A DNA stretch of 6,063 nt. Origin: an uncultured Sphingomonadales bacterium. Lineage in GTDB: Bacteria > Pseudomonadota > Alphaproteobacteria > Sphingomonadales > Sphingomonadaceae. The translations under genes and the position numbers were made by a program. A model generated the notes under the pieces. That model had not been told where the DNA came from. It made no database searches and saw nothing but the letters and a program-made list of their open reading frames with translations. The stretch lies in contig CAIWFP010000205.1 of assembly GCA_903911985.1 (NCBI GenBank), forward strand, positions 1 to 6,063, read 5' to 3'. Of this stretch, positions 1-5,026 are shown one piece after another (position 1 is the first letter of the stretch; each line of letters starts with the position of its first letter).

Positions 1-42
1 CAGCACCAACGGTTCTGAGCAGTTCAATGTTAGAAGGGGAAA

Positions 43-56
43 TTCCCATGTGGGAA
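43..56 (-). terminator. Weak hairpin downstream of tRNA-Ser
   Basis: A 5-bp stem (TTCCC/GGGAA) with a 4-base loop lies 22 bases beyond the 3' end of tRNA-Ser. On the minus strand it is followed by only three T residues and then CCCC. It could end the tRNA transcript, but the stem is short and the U-tract poor, so this is tentative. The rest of 1-78 shows no gene. Confidence 0.25.
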
Positions 57-78
57 AAAGTGCCGATCATCAAAGGCT

Positions 79-170
79 TGGCGGAGACGGAGAGATTCGA
101 ACTCTCGGTACAGATGTATCCGTACGACGGTTTAGCAAACCGTTGGTTTCAGCCACTCACCCACGTCTCC
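79..170 (-). tRNA. tRNA-Ser (anticodon GCU)
   Basis: Read on the minus strand this is a complete 92-nt serine tRNA including an encoded CCA (79-81). The acceptor stem is GGAGACG (164-170) paired with CGTCTCC (83-89), with discriminator G at 82. The anticodon stem-loop is ACGGT-TTGCTAA-ACCGT with anticodon GCT at 134-136, which reads AGC/AGU codons. The long variable arm (about 112-128, minus strand) is typical of class II serine tRNAs. The T-arm carries the conserved GTTCGAATC-type loop. It stands alone, with no gene following it on its strand within the window. Confidence 0.96.
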
Positions 171-191
171 GGCGCGCAGCAACGAAGGCGG

Positions 192-220
192 GCTATAGCG
201 AGGGGGTGGCGCAGCGGCAA
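192..220 (-). promoter_or_regulatory. Sigma-70-type promoter of tRNA-Ser
   Basis: On the minus strand a -35 element TTGCCG (220-215) is separated by 17 bases from a -10 element TATAGC (197-192). The -10 ends 21 bases before the first tRNA base, so a start near 185 would give a short 5' leader. Spacing is ideal and both hexamers are good matches. Found by eye, not tested. Confidence 0.55.
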
Positions 221-441
221 GGGGGCAGTGCAGGCTTTATTTGCGCTTGCGCGCGCTGGTGGCCTTTCGCCCTGCCGCAAGCCGGACTCGCCTCGTCGCC
301 CCGGGGTTGCGGTGGCGGCGGGGATGGATTCGTGTGATACGGCAACCCTTTGGCACGGCGGTCGATCTGGTTCGACCGGCAGGGCTTAACCGGGTGGATT
401 CGATCAACATCGATTGAACCCCTGGCCATGCCGCAAACGAC

Positions 442-446
442 GGAGA
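442..446 (+). promoter_or_regulatory. Ribosome binding site deciding the eipA start
   Basis: GGAGA sits 5 bases before the ATG at 452. The upstream in-frame ATGs at 350 and 428 have no comparable purine-rich site, and starting at 452 places a positively charged n-region directly before the hydrophobic signal segment. Confidence 0.6.
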
Positions 447-451
447 CCAGC

Positions 452-1267
452 ATGATCGCTCTGAAAAGAGCTTCGGCAAGAGCTTGGGCAAGAGCTATCG
501 CGGGCAGGCTGCCCCTGACGCTGGCGGCAATGGCCACCATGCTCACCGGCTTTCCCGCGGCATCCCAGCCAGCCTCACAATATCCGGCCTCACAATATCC
601 GGCCTATCAATACCCCGCCCAATCGCCTCGTGGCCAGCAGGTCGATGGCGACCTCAACCGCGCGGCCCCCGCCCCCGCCGGACAGGATGGCGCGGGCGAC
701 CCCACCGCCAACCCGCGCTATTCCAACTATGCCTCCCGCGACGCCTCCTATGGCCAGCCCGCCCAGCAGCAGGCCCCCAGAAGCGCGACCTATCATCAGG
801 ACGACCTGATCGGCGCGGCCGAGGGCGTGTTCGGCAAGGGCGCCCATGGCCTCGCGGGCGTCATCCACGATATTCTGCGCAAGCAGGGCGAGCCCATCGG
901 CTACATCACCGGTCGCGAGGCGGGCGGCGCCTTTGTCGCCGGGTTGCGCTATGGCTCGGGCACGCTGTTCCACAAAACACAAGGGACACGCCCGGTCTAC
1001 TGGACCGGCCCCTCCATCGGTTTTGATGTGGGCGCCAATGCCGACAAGGCCTTTGTGCTGGTCTACAACCTCTATGATGTCGAGGAGCTCTACCGCCGCT
1101 ATGGCGCGGGCGAGGGGCAGGCCTATCTGGTCGGCGGCTTTCACGTCAGCTATCTGCGCCGTGGCGATATTGTGCTGATTCCGGTGCGGATGGGCGTTGG
1201 CCTTCGGCTCGGGGTGAACGGCGGCTATATGAAGTTCTCGAAGCGGCAGAAATGGCTGCCCTTCTGA
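452..1267 (+). CDS. eipA: DUF1134 / EipA-family periplasmic envelope protein
   Basis: A 271-residue protein of the DUF1134 family, whose studied member is EipA of Brucella, a secreted periplasmic protein needed for envelope-stress resistance. The N-terminus is a signal peptide: arginine/lysine-rich residues 1-19 (K5, R6, R10, R14, R19), then hydrophobic LPLTLAAMATMLTGFPAAS (20-38) with probable cleavage near AAS. Residues 39-112 are a low-complexity Q/P/A/S/Y linker, including three ASQYP-type pentapeptide repeats at 41-55. The conserved domain runs from about 115 to the end and includes GREAGGAFVAGLRYGSGTL (154-172), VYWTGPSIGFDVGA (182-195) and the terminal GVGLRLGVNGGYMKFSKR, which closely matches what I know of DUF1134. 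The start at 452 is chosen for its ribosome site. A start at 428 is possible and would only lengthen the leader. It stands between two tRNAs, with no operon partner. Family assignment is strong; the role in this organism is inferred. Confidence 0.88.
   Translation: MIALKRASARAWARAIAGRLPLTLAAMATMLTGFPAASQPASQYPASQYPAYQYPAQSPRGQQVDGDLNRAAPAPAGQDGAGDPTANPRYSNYASRDASYGQPAQQQAPRSATYHQDDLIGAAEGVFGKGAHGLAGVIHDILRKQGEPIGYITGREAGGAFVAGLRYGSGTLFHKTQGTRPVYWTGPSIGFDVGANADKAFVLVYNLYDVEELYRRYGAGEGQAYLVGGFHVSYLRRGDIVLIPVRMGVGLRLGVNGGYMKFSKRQKWLPF
572..616 (+). repeat. Three tandem 15-bp repeats inside eipA linker
   Basis: Two identical 15-bp units GCCTCACAATATCCG (572-586, 587-601) are followed by a diverged third copy (602-616). 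They are in frame and encode ASQYP, ASQYP, AYQYP just after the signal peptide. Because the unit is a multiple of three, copy number can change without a frameshift. Confidence 0.85.
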
Positions 1268-1299
1268 TCGAGACGGCCCGCTCACCGATAAACTTCGCC

Positions 1300-1316
1300 C
1301 CCCGGGAAAAACGGGG
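1300..1316 (+). terminator. Possible weak terminator after eipA
   Basis: A 5-bp stem CCCCG/CGGGG with a 7-base loop (GGAAAAA) lies 32 bases after the eipA stop codon. It has only two T residues after it, so it is a poor intrinsic terminator and may simply be GC-rich spacer. Confidence 0.25.
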
Positions 1317-1345
1317 TTGGAAAGCCGCGCCGTCCAAGCTAGAGG
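1317..1345 (+). promoter_or_regulatory. Candidate promoter of tRNA-Thr
   Basis: TTGGAA (1317-1322), a 17-base spacer and TAGAGG (1340-1345) sit with the -10 ending 10 bases before the tRNA. Spacing is right and the -35 is fair, but the -10 is weak. Confidence 0.35.
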
Positions 1346-1355
1346 CGCCGTTCGT

Positions 1356-1431
1356 GCCGCTTTAGCTCAGTCGGTAGAGCACATCATTCGTAATGATGGG
1401 GTCAGGTGTTCGAATCACCTAAGCGGCACCA
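1356..1431 (+). tRNA. tRNA-Thr (anticodon CGU)
   Basis: A complete 76-nt tRNA with encoded CCA (1429-1431). The acceptor stem is GCCGCTT (1356-1362) paired with AAGCGGC (1421-1427), with discriminator A at 1428. The anticodon stem-loop is CATCA-TTCGTAA-TGATG with anticodon CGT at 1389-1391, which reads ACG. The D-loop (TAGCTCAGTCGGTAGAGC) and T-loop (GTTCGAATC) are canonical. It marks the point after which base composition and gene content change, so it is a possible island boundary. Confidence 0.97.
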
Positions 1432-1620
1432 CTTCTTTTCAGCACATTCAGTAAGAAAATCAGAGGCCTACAGGCAAAGCGCCTTGGGCTTGATGGTGCT
1501 GTTTTGCCGCAGATTCGGCCTCAAGCCGGGCCATGTACATGGGAAACAGGTATCAAGCCTCTGGTTTGACGGGAGAAACCATCCACACGGATAGCCTCCA
1601 ATACTCATCCCCGGATAAAC
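1432..1620. other. Non-coding spacer between tRNA-Thr and TetR gene
   Basis: This 189-base stretch has no supported gene. Three consecutive 60-base blocks from 1441 have about 50, 55 and 52 percent GC by hand count, clearly below eipA. It contains two partial inverted pairings, CAGAGGC (1461-1467) with GCCTCTG (1557-1563) and GGCTTGAT (1487-1494) with ATCAAGCC (1552-1559), which compete with each other. No integrase fragment is recognisable. Confidence 0.5.
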
Positions 1621-2244
1621 CTAAATGCTGATTTGCGTCCGAACGGCACGCTTGAGTTCACGCTTGAAGGCCCCCGGATCACGGGCGAGCGGGAAGGAGC
1701 GCTGAATCAAGTGGCGTGCCGCAGCGGCTATCGCGATTGACCCCAGGAAGGTCACCACCAGAAAATCGGGATCAACATTGCCGATCCGCCCTTCACGCTT
1801 TGCCGCTTCGACAATGCGCCCAAAATGCCGTTGGATGGGCAGGGACAGTCGCTCGTAGACATACTCTGCCCGCTCAGTCCGCTGGATTGCCTCGATCACT
1901 ACAAATTGCGCCAGAAAGGGCGTATCGCACACGATATCGATAAGCCTGTCGAGTGCCACATCCAGGCCGGGGCCGGAGAGCGACTCGGGAAAGTCCTGAG
2001 CCGCAGCCAGCACCTTGTCGGCAATGTCGTCAATAACCGCCCGCCATAGTTCCCGCTTCGACCCGAAACCATGCGAAACCATCGCCGGGTCCACACCCGC
2101 CTGCGCGGTGATCTGGCGAACGCTGACGCCTTCGAAACCATGCGCGGAAAACAGTTCAAGTGCGGCTGAAAGGATGCGCTCGCTTCCCGATTCTGCCGTT
2201 TTTGGTGGTCTGCCCCGTCGGCGCGGCGCTGCTGTATTCGTCAT
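1621..2244 (-). CDS. TetR/AcrR-family transcriptional regulator
   Basis: A 207-residue regulator, the usual length for TetR repressors. It opens with a basic arm PRRRGRPPK (7-15, an AT-hook-like GRP core) seen in many TetR proteins. The DNA-binding domain follows at about 22-70: ILSAALELFSAHGFEGVSV (24-42), then the recognition helix-turn-helix in ITAQAGVDPAMVSHGFGSK (45-63). The residue before FGSK is usually aromatic or small-polar (YYHF, YRHF); here it is SHGF. Residues about 75-207 form the helical ligand-binding and dimer domain, which is not informative about the ligand. Start: ATG at 2244 is preferred. A GTG at 2301 would add 19 residues but lacks a ribosome site and would overlap the candidate operator region. 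The gene is divergent from the P450 (106 bases apart) with an inverted repeat between them, so it probably represses the P450 and perhaps itself. Ligand unknown. Confidence 0.9.
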   Translation of the reverse strand: MTNTAAPRRRGRPPKTAESGSERILSAALELFSAHGFEGVSVRQITAQAGVDPAMVSHGFGSKRELWRAVIDDIADKVLAAAQDFPESLSGPGLDVALDRLIDIVCDTPFLAQFVVIEAIQRTERAEYVYERLSLPIQRHFGRIVEAAKREGRIGNVDPDFLVVTFLGSIAIAAAARHLIQRSFPLARDPGAFKRELKRAVRTQISI

Positions 2245-2285
2245 TGGCGCACTGTAAGCCGATCGCGCGCTCGGCGGAAGCACTC

Positions 2286-2314
2286 TTGACGCGGGCGACA
2301 CTGGAGGTTAGTCA
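2286..2314 (+). promoter_or_regulatory. Candidate promoter of the P450 gene
   Basis: TTGACG (2286-2291), a 17-base spacer and TAGTCA (2309-2314). The -35 is good and the -10 is weak. The inverted repeat at 2318-2335 begins directly downstream, over the expected transcription start, a normal place for a TetR repressor to block transcription. The weak -10 makes this tentative. Confidence 0.3.
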
Positions 2315-2317
2315 GTT

Positions 2318-2335
2318 ATTCAACGATCGGTGAAT
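2318..2335. promoter_or_regulatory. Candidate TetR operator (18-bp inverted repeat)
   Basis: ATTCAACGATCGGTGAAT pairs 8 of 9 positions about its centre (CGATCG); only the A/G pair at 2323/2330 fails. One further outer pair (T2316/A2337) also fits. Its size and near-perfect symmetry are typical of sites bound by TetR-family dimers. It is the only such element between the divergent regulator and the P450, and ends 15 bases before the P450 start codon. Binding is inferred. Confidence 0.55.
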
Positions 2336-2336
2336 T

Positions 2337-2341
2337 AAGGA
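2337..2341 (+). promoter_or_regulatory. Ribosome binding site of the P450 gene
   Basis: AAGGA lies 9 bases before ATG 2351. It supports that start and touches the right edge of the candidate operator. Confidence 0.5.
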
Positions 2342-2350
2342 ACCTGACAG

Positions 2351-3655
2351 ATGAGCAAGCTGGTGTGCGCGACTTCTCCAATTCCCGATACCCATGCTCA
2401 GAACCTGATCGACCCCAAGGCCTATGCCGATGGCCGGATTGCCGAGACCCACGCCTGGCTTCGGGCCAATGATCCGGTCGGACGTGTCGAGATCGAAGGC
2501 TATGATCCTTTTTGGGTTGTCACCCGCTTCGATGACATCCGTACAATCAGCCGTGACAATGTGGGCTTCCATTCCGGGGAGCGCCCGCTTGTGATCATGG
2601 ACCAGCAGTCAGAGGCGATGATCCGCGCGATATCGGGGGGCAAATCCTACATGATGGCGCGATCCATCGTCCAGATGGATCAGCCCGAGCACATGCGTTA
2701 CCGCCTGCTTACGCAAGGCTGGTTCATGCCGAAGAATCTGAAGCTGCTTGACCCACGCATCCATGCGATTGCCGCCCGATCGGTGGAACGGTTACGCGGG
2801 CTTGCCCCGGTTTGCGATTTCACCTAGGATGTGGCGCTCCACTATCCGCTTGAAGTCATTATGGAAATTCTGGGCATTCCTGCCGAGGACTATCCGTTCA
2901 TGCTGCGGCTGACGCAGCAAATCTTCGCCCCTGCGGATCCCGACGCGATGCCCGAGGGCCTTGATCTCAATGACCCGGCGTTTCAGGCAAAGGCAACCGC
3001 TGCGACGACCGAGGCACTTTCCGGATATTTTTCGAAGGTTTCCGCAGATCGCCGCGCGAATCCGCGCGATGATCTGTCGTCGGTGATTGCCAATGCGGAA
3101 ATCGATGGCCAACGGATCTCGGATATGGATGCGATGGGGTATTACATCACGGTGGCAACCGCCGGGCACGATACCACCTCGAACACGACAGGCGCCATTA
3201 TGTATGGGCTGGCAACTGTGCCGGGGTTGCTTGAACGCGTGAAGGCTGATCTGTCGTTAATTCCCGCGCTGGTGGAAGAAGCCCTGCGCTGGTCCAGCCC
3301 CGCCAAGCACTTCATGCGCTCGGTAACCACCGACATGGAGTTTCAGGGCAGGCACTTCAAGGCTGGCGACTGGGTGATGATCTGCCATGCTTCGGGCAAC
3401 CAGGATGAAAGCCGCTTCCCTGATCCGCTCAGCTTCAACATTGATCGCCCCAAGAGCGAACATCTCGCTTTCGGATATGGCGCCCACATGTGCCTTGGGC
3501 AGCATTTGGGGCGTCAGGAAATGCGCATCCTGCTGGAACACCTCCTGCCCGCACTCAAATCCGTCGAATTGGCAGGTCAGCCAGAAATGATGCAGTCGCG
3601 TTTTGTGACCGGCTTCAAGCACCTCCCCATCCGGTTCGAAATGGAAGCGGCGTAA
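2351..3655 (+). pseudogene. Cytochrome P450, CYP108-like, split by an in-frame amber codon
   Basis: Read through, this is a 434-codon soluble bacterial P450, the usual length for class I enzymes. Order of motifs: C-helix HxxxR (H114, R118), I-helix oxygen-activation motif AGHDTT (271-276), K-helix ExxR (E310-R313), and heme loop FGYGAHMCLG (374-383) with ligand Cys381 (codon 3491-3493). The stretch DVALHYPLEVIMEILGIP, the MLRLTQ segment and LGQHLGRQEM recall CYP108 (P450terp of Pseudomonas; CYP108D1 of Novosphingobium), from memory of that family. Such enzymes hydroxylate terpene alcohols or aromatic compounds using a separate ferredoxin and reductase, neither of which is in this window. Codon 159 (2825-2827) is TAG, leaving 2351-2827 (158 aa, no heme-binding part) and 2831-3655 (274 aa from a GTG with no properly spaced ribosome site). 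No frameshift or other stop is present, so the lesion is recent, an error, or read through. The gene is divergent from the TetR regulator. Confidence 0.85.
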
Positions 3656-3696
3656 GGACAGCCCCTGCGGATTTTCAAAACGCGGTGGGTATCGAT

Positions 3697-3710
3697 CGAC
3701 AGGCCTGTCG
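3697..3710. repeat. 14-bp perfect palindrome after the P450
   Basis: CGACAGGCCTGTCG is its own reverse complement. It lies 41 bases after the P450 stop codon. As RNA it could form a 5-bp stem with a GGCC loop, but no T-run follows, so it is not a standard terminator. It could equally be a protein-binding site or chance. Confidence 0.5.
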
Positions 3711-3723
3711 CCGGCGAGGCGAA

Positions 3724-3798
3724 ACCGGTGGGGAGATCGACGCTGATTTCCTCAACGACGATGCCGAGAAGGCTAACGGGAAGAAGTTCAAGGCGTAG
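3724..3798 (+). pseudogene. Possible 3' remnant of an unknown gene
   Basis: The last 24 codons of this frame before TAG at 3796-3798 look coding: 19 of 24 third positions are G or C by hand count, and the peptide (ending in NGKKFKA, acidic then lysine-rich) has plausible soluble-protein composition. The 24 codons just upstream in the same frame have only about half G/C third positions and look non-coding, and no start with a ribosome site is present. This fits the tail of a gene whose 5' part was deleted. I do not recognise the family, and chance is possible. Confidence 0.25.
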
Positions 3799-4025
3799 AA
3801 GCCTCCGCCATCGGCATGGAATGGCATAGAGCACGTCGGGGCCGGGAGAGGGCTATTGTGCCGGGCTCATCCTGAAATTGTGCCGTTGATCAGGTGTGAG
3901 ACCGCGCGACACTGCCACATTTCTGCAGCCGGCGAGGGTGGCGTCGGCTTCAGGGGTGGCACGGCGGGTCCCGGATCCAGAAAGGACATTGACCCCGCAC
4001 GCGGCAAGCTGCACCAAACCACAGC

Positions 4026-4064
4026 CGCCCGGGATAAATCTCGATCAATATCCCGGGCGATTTT
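4026..4064 (+). terminator. Strong hairpin followed by TTTT upstream of the SDR
   Basis: CGCCCGGGATA (4026-4036) and TATCCCGGGCG (4049-4059) are exact reverse complements: an 11-bp stem around a 12-base loop, with TTTT at 4061-4064. On the plus strand it resembles a Rho-independent terminator with a short U-tract. It is 64 bases before the SDR start and no intact gene immediately precedes it, so it may be left from a lost gene, end read-through from the P450 side, or be an operator. Confidence 0.5.
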
Positions 4065-4066
4065 CC

Positions 4067-4089
4067 CGTGATATGCAACACCGATCACG
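4067..4089. promoter_or_regulatory. Spaced inverted repeat upstream of the SDR
   Basis: CGTGAT (4067-4072) and ATCACG (4084-4089) are inverted copies with an 11-base spacer, so their centres are 17 bases apart. This arrangement suits a dimeric regulator. It lies 39 bases before the SDR start, where a promoter would be expected. Half-sites are only 6 bp, so chance is plausible. Confidence 0.3.
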
Positions 4090-4115
4090 TTTATCCTTCG
4101 TCCGCGCGAAAATTT

Positions 4116-4120
4116 GGGAG
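4116..4120 (+). promoter_or_regulatory. Ribosome binding site deciding the SDR start
   Basis: GGGAG is 8 bases before GTG 4129 and 14 before ATG 4135. The spacing favours the GTG start; an upstream TTG at 4114 would overlap the site itself. Confidence 0.5.
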
Positions 4121-4128
4121 ACTGCCCC

Positions 4129-4905
4129 GTGACAATGCGTAGAGCTTCGCTTTCGGGTAAAACAGCACTTGTCACCGGCGCCGGTCGCGGGATTGGCCGC
4201 GCCATTGCCCGGCAGATCGCCAGCGAAGGCGCATTGGTGGCGGTCCATTATGGCGCCAGCGTGCAGGCCGCGCTCGAAACCGTGCGCCTGATCGAGGAGG
4301 ATGGGGGCGAGGCCTTTACGGTTCAGGCCGATGTTCGCTCGGTCGCCGAAATCGCCGCCATGTTCGAAGTGCTGGACAAGGCGTTCGCCACGCGGACGGG
4401 CGGGCGGGACATCGACATTCTGGTCAATAATGCCGGAGCCGGAGCCAGCCTCTCCATCGCCCAGACCGACGAGGAAGCATTTGACCGGGTCTTTTCGATC
4501 AATGTGAAGGGGCTGTTCTTTGTCTCGCAGCAAGCTCTCCCGCGCATGCGCCCGGGCGGTCGGGTGATCAATATTTCCTCGCTGACCGCGCGGGGGCAGA
4601 TGATGGACCGGGCGGCGTATGGCGCATCCAAATTGGCGGTCAATTCGCTGACCCAGTCCTTTGCGCAATTGCTGGGGCCGCAAAACATAACCGTGAATGC
4701 CATCATGCCCGGCTTGATCGAGACCGATCTTGTCGCGGAGTTGATGAAGAATCCCGCGGTCGTCGACGCCATTGTCAAACAGACCGCGCTTGGCCGCACC
4801 GGCAAGCCAACCGACATCGCCTCCGCCGTCTCGCTGCTGCTTTCCGACGAGGCCGGCTGGATCACCGGCCAATGTATCGAGGTAACCGGCGGGGCGCGAC
4901 TGTGA
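4129..4905 (+). CDS. Short-chain dehydrogenase/reductase (SDR, classical type)
   Basis: A 258-residue NAD(P)-dependent oxidoreductase of the classical SDR family (FabG/glucose-1-dehydrogenase-like), normal in length. The Rossmann nucleotide motif TGAGRGIG is at 16-23, ADVR at 67-70, and NNAG at 100-103. The catalytic tetrad is Asn125, Ser151, Tyr164 and Lys168 (in YGASK), with Ser-Tyr and Tyr-Lys spacings of 13 and 4 as expected. PG at 194-195 and the C-terminal WITGQCIEVTGG are also typical. The enzyme interconverts an alcohol and a ketone in the cytoplasm; the substrate cannot be read from sequence. Start: GTG 4129, from the GGGAG site. Its neighbours are the broken P450 upstream and a convergent acyl-CoA dehydrogenase downstream. 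Oxidising a P450-made alcohol is a reasonable guess, but a general 3-oxoacyl reductase role fits equally well. It is more GC-rich than the P450 (67 and 63 percent in two sampled 60-base lines). Confidence 0.9.
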   Translation: MTMRRASLSGKTALVTGAGRGIGRAIARQIASEGALVAVHYGASVQAALETVRLIEEDGGEAFTVQADVRSVAEIAAMFEVLDKAFATRTGGRDIDILVNNAGAGASLSIAQTDEEAFDRVFSINVKGLFFVSQQALPRMRPGGRVINISSLTARGQMMDRAAYGASKLAVNSLTQSFAQLLGPQNITVNAIMPGLIETDLVAELMKNPAVVDAIVKQTALGRTGKPTDIASAVSLLLSDEAGWITGQCIEVTGGARL

Positions 4906-4961
4906 CCGAATAGGGCCTCGACAGCGCCTGTAATGAGCCAGACCGGCGCTTCCCCCTTGCC

Positions 4962-5002
4962 CACGGCGGCGGGAGCACAGATGTCGAAGCTATGCCGCCG
5001 TG
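4962..5002. terminator. Hairpin between the convergent SDR and acyl-CoA dehydrogenase genes
   Basis: CACGGCGGC (4962-4970) and GCCGCCGTG (4994-5002) are exact reverse complements, separated by a 23-base loop. The structure lies in the 121-base gap between two convergent stop codons, where a bidirectional terminator is expected. No T-run follows on either strand and the loop is long, so it may instead stabilise 3' ends or be incidental. Confidence 0.35.
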
Positions 5003-5026
5003 TTGGCCGGTGGCCCCTTGCGCCCG

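Larger units (their letters stand above)
171..451. other. Intergenic leader between tRNA-Ser and eipA
   Basis: The first part (192-220) holds the tRNA-Ser promoter. The rest is the upstream region of the eipA-like gene. It contains a 7-bp perfect inverted repeat with a 6-base loop (CGGTCGA 359-365, TCGACCG 372-378) and an imperfect one (TTCGATC 399-405, GATTGAA 412-418). Either could be an operator or a 5'-UTR hairpin. I could not pick out a convincing promoter for the gene on the plus strand, and the reading frames crossing this stretch look like shadows. Confidence 0.5.
3656..4128. other. 473-base spacer without an intact gene
   Basis: No complete gene is supported here. Frames crossing it have irregular composition and no recognisable motifs. 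It holds a 14-bp perfect palindrome (3697-3710), a short coding-like tail ending at 3798, a 9-bp direct repeat ATTGTGCCG (3855-3863 and 3877-3885), and two inverted repeats close to the next gene (4026-4059, 4067-4089). The mixture suggests a deletion or rearrangement scar, but I see no insertion-sequence ends. Confidence 0.5.

Noticed and set aside
590..1285. 231-codon open frame on the minus strand opposite eipA
   Set aside because: It is fully antisense to a well-supported DUF1134 gene, has no domain motif, and such frames are expected in high-GC DNA.
1460..1540. 26-codon minus-strand frame with coding-like composition downstream of tRNA-Thr
   Set aside because: Too short to tell from chance; it has no recognisable family and no good ribosome site. 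It could be a gene tail but this cannot be supported.
1406..1594. 62-codon plus-strand frame beginning inside tRNA-Thr
   Set aside because: The start lies within the tRNA, there is no ribosome site, and no recognisable motif or codon bias.
2245..2301. TetR start at GTG 2301
   Set aside because: No ribosome site precedes it; the extra 19 residues do not look like a TetR N-terminus, and the ATG at 2244 begins directly before the basic arm.
2831..3655. The C-terminal P450 part as an independent gene starting at GTG 2831
   Set aside because: The GTG is mid-domain, 3 bases after the amber codon, with the only purine run (TAGGA) one base away. The product would lack the N-terminal fold and the C-helix heme contacts.
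1609..4041. Similar 14-base sequences around GGATAAA at 1609-1622 and 4028-4041 flanking the TetR/P450 block
   Set aside because: They match at 12 of 14 positions, and many such pairs are expected by chance in a window this size; no element-end features accompany them.
3867..4205. 112-codon minus-strand frame and a 78-codon plus-strand frame in the spacer before the SDR
   Set aside because: No family motifs, no ribosome sites, and both run into or through the SDR start and the inverted repeats.
4045..4872. 275-codon open frame on the minus strand opposite the SDR
   Set aside because: It overlaps the SDR antisense; its histidine/arginine/glycine-rich content is a frame shadow, and the SDR has complete catalytic motifs.
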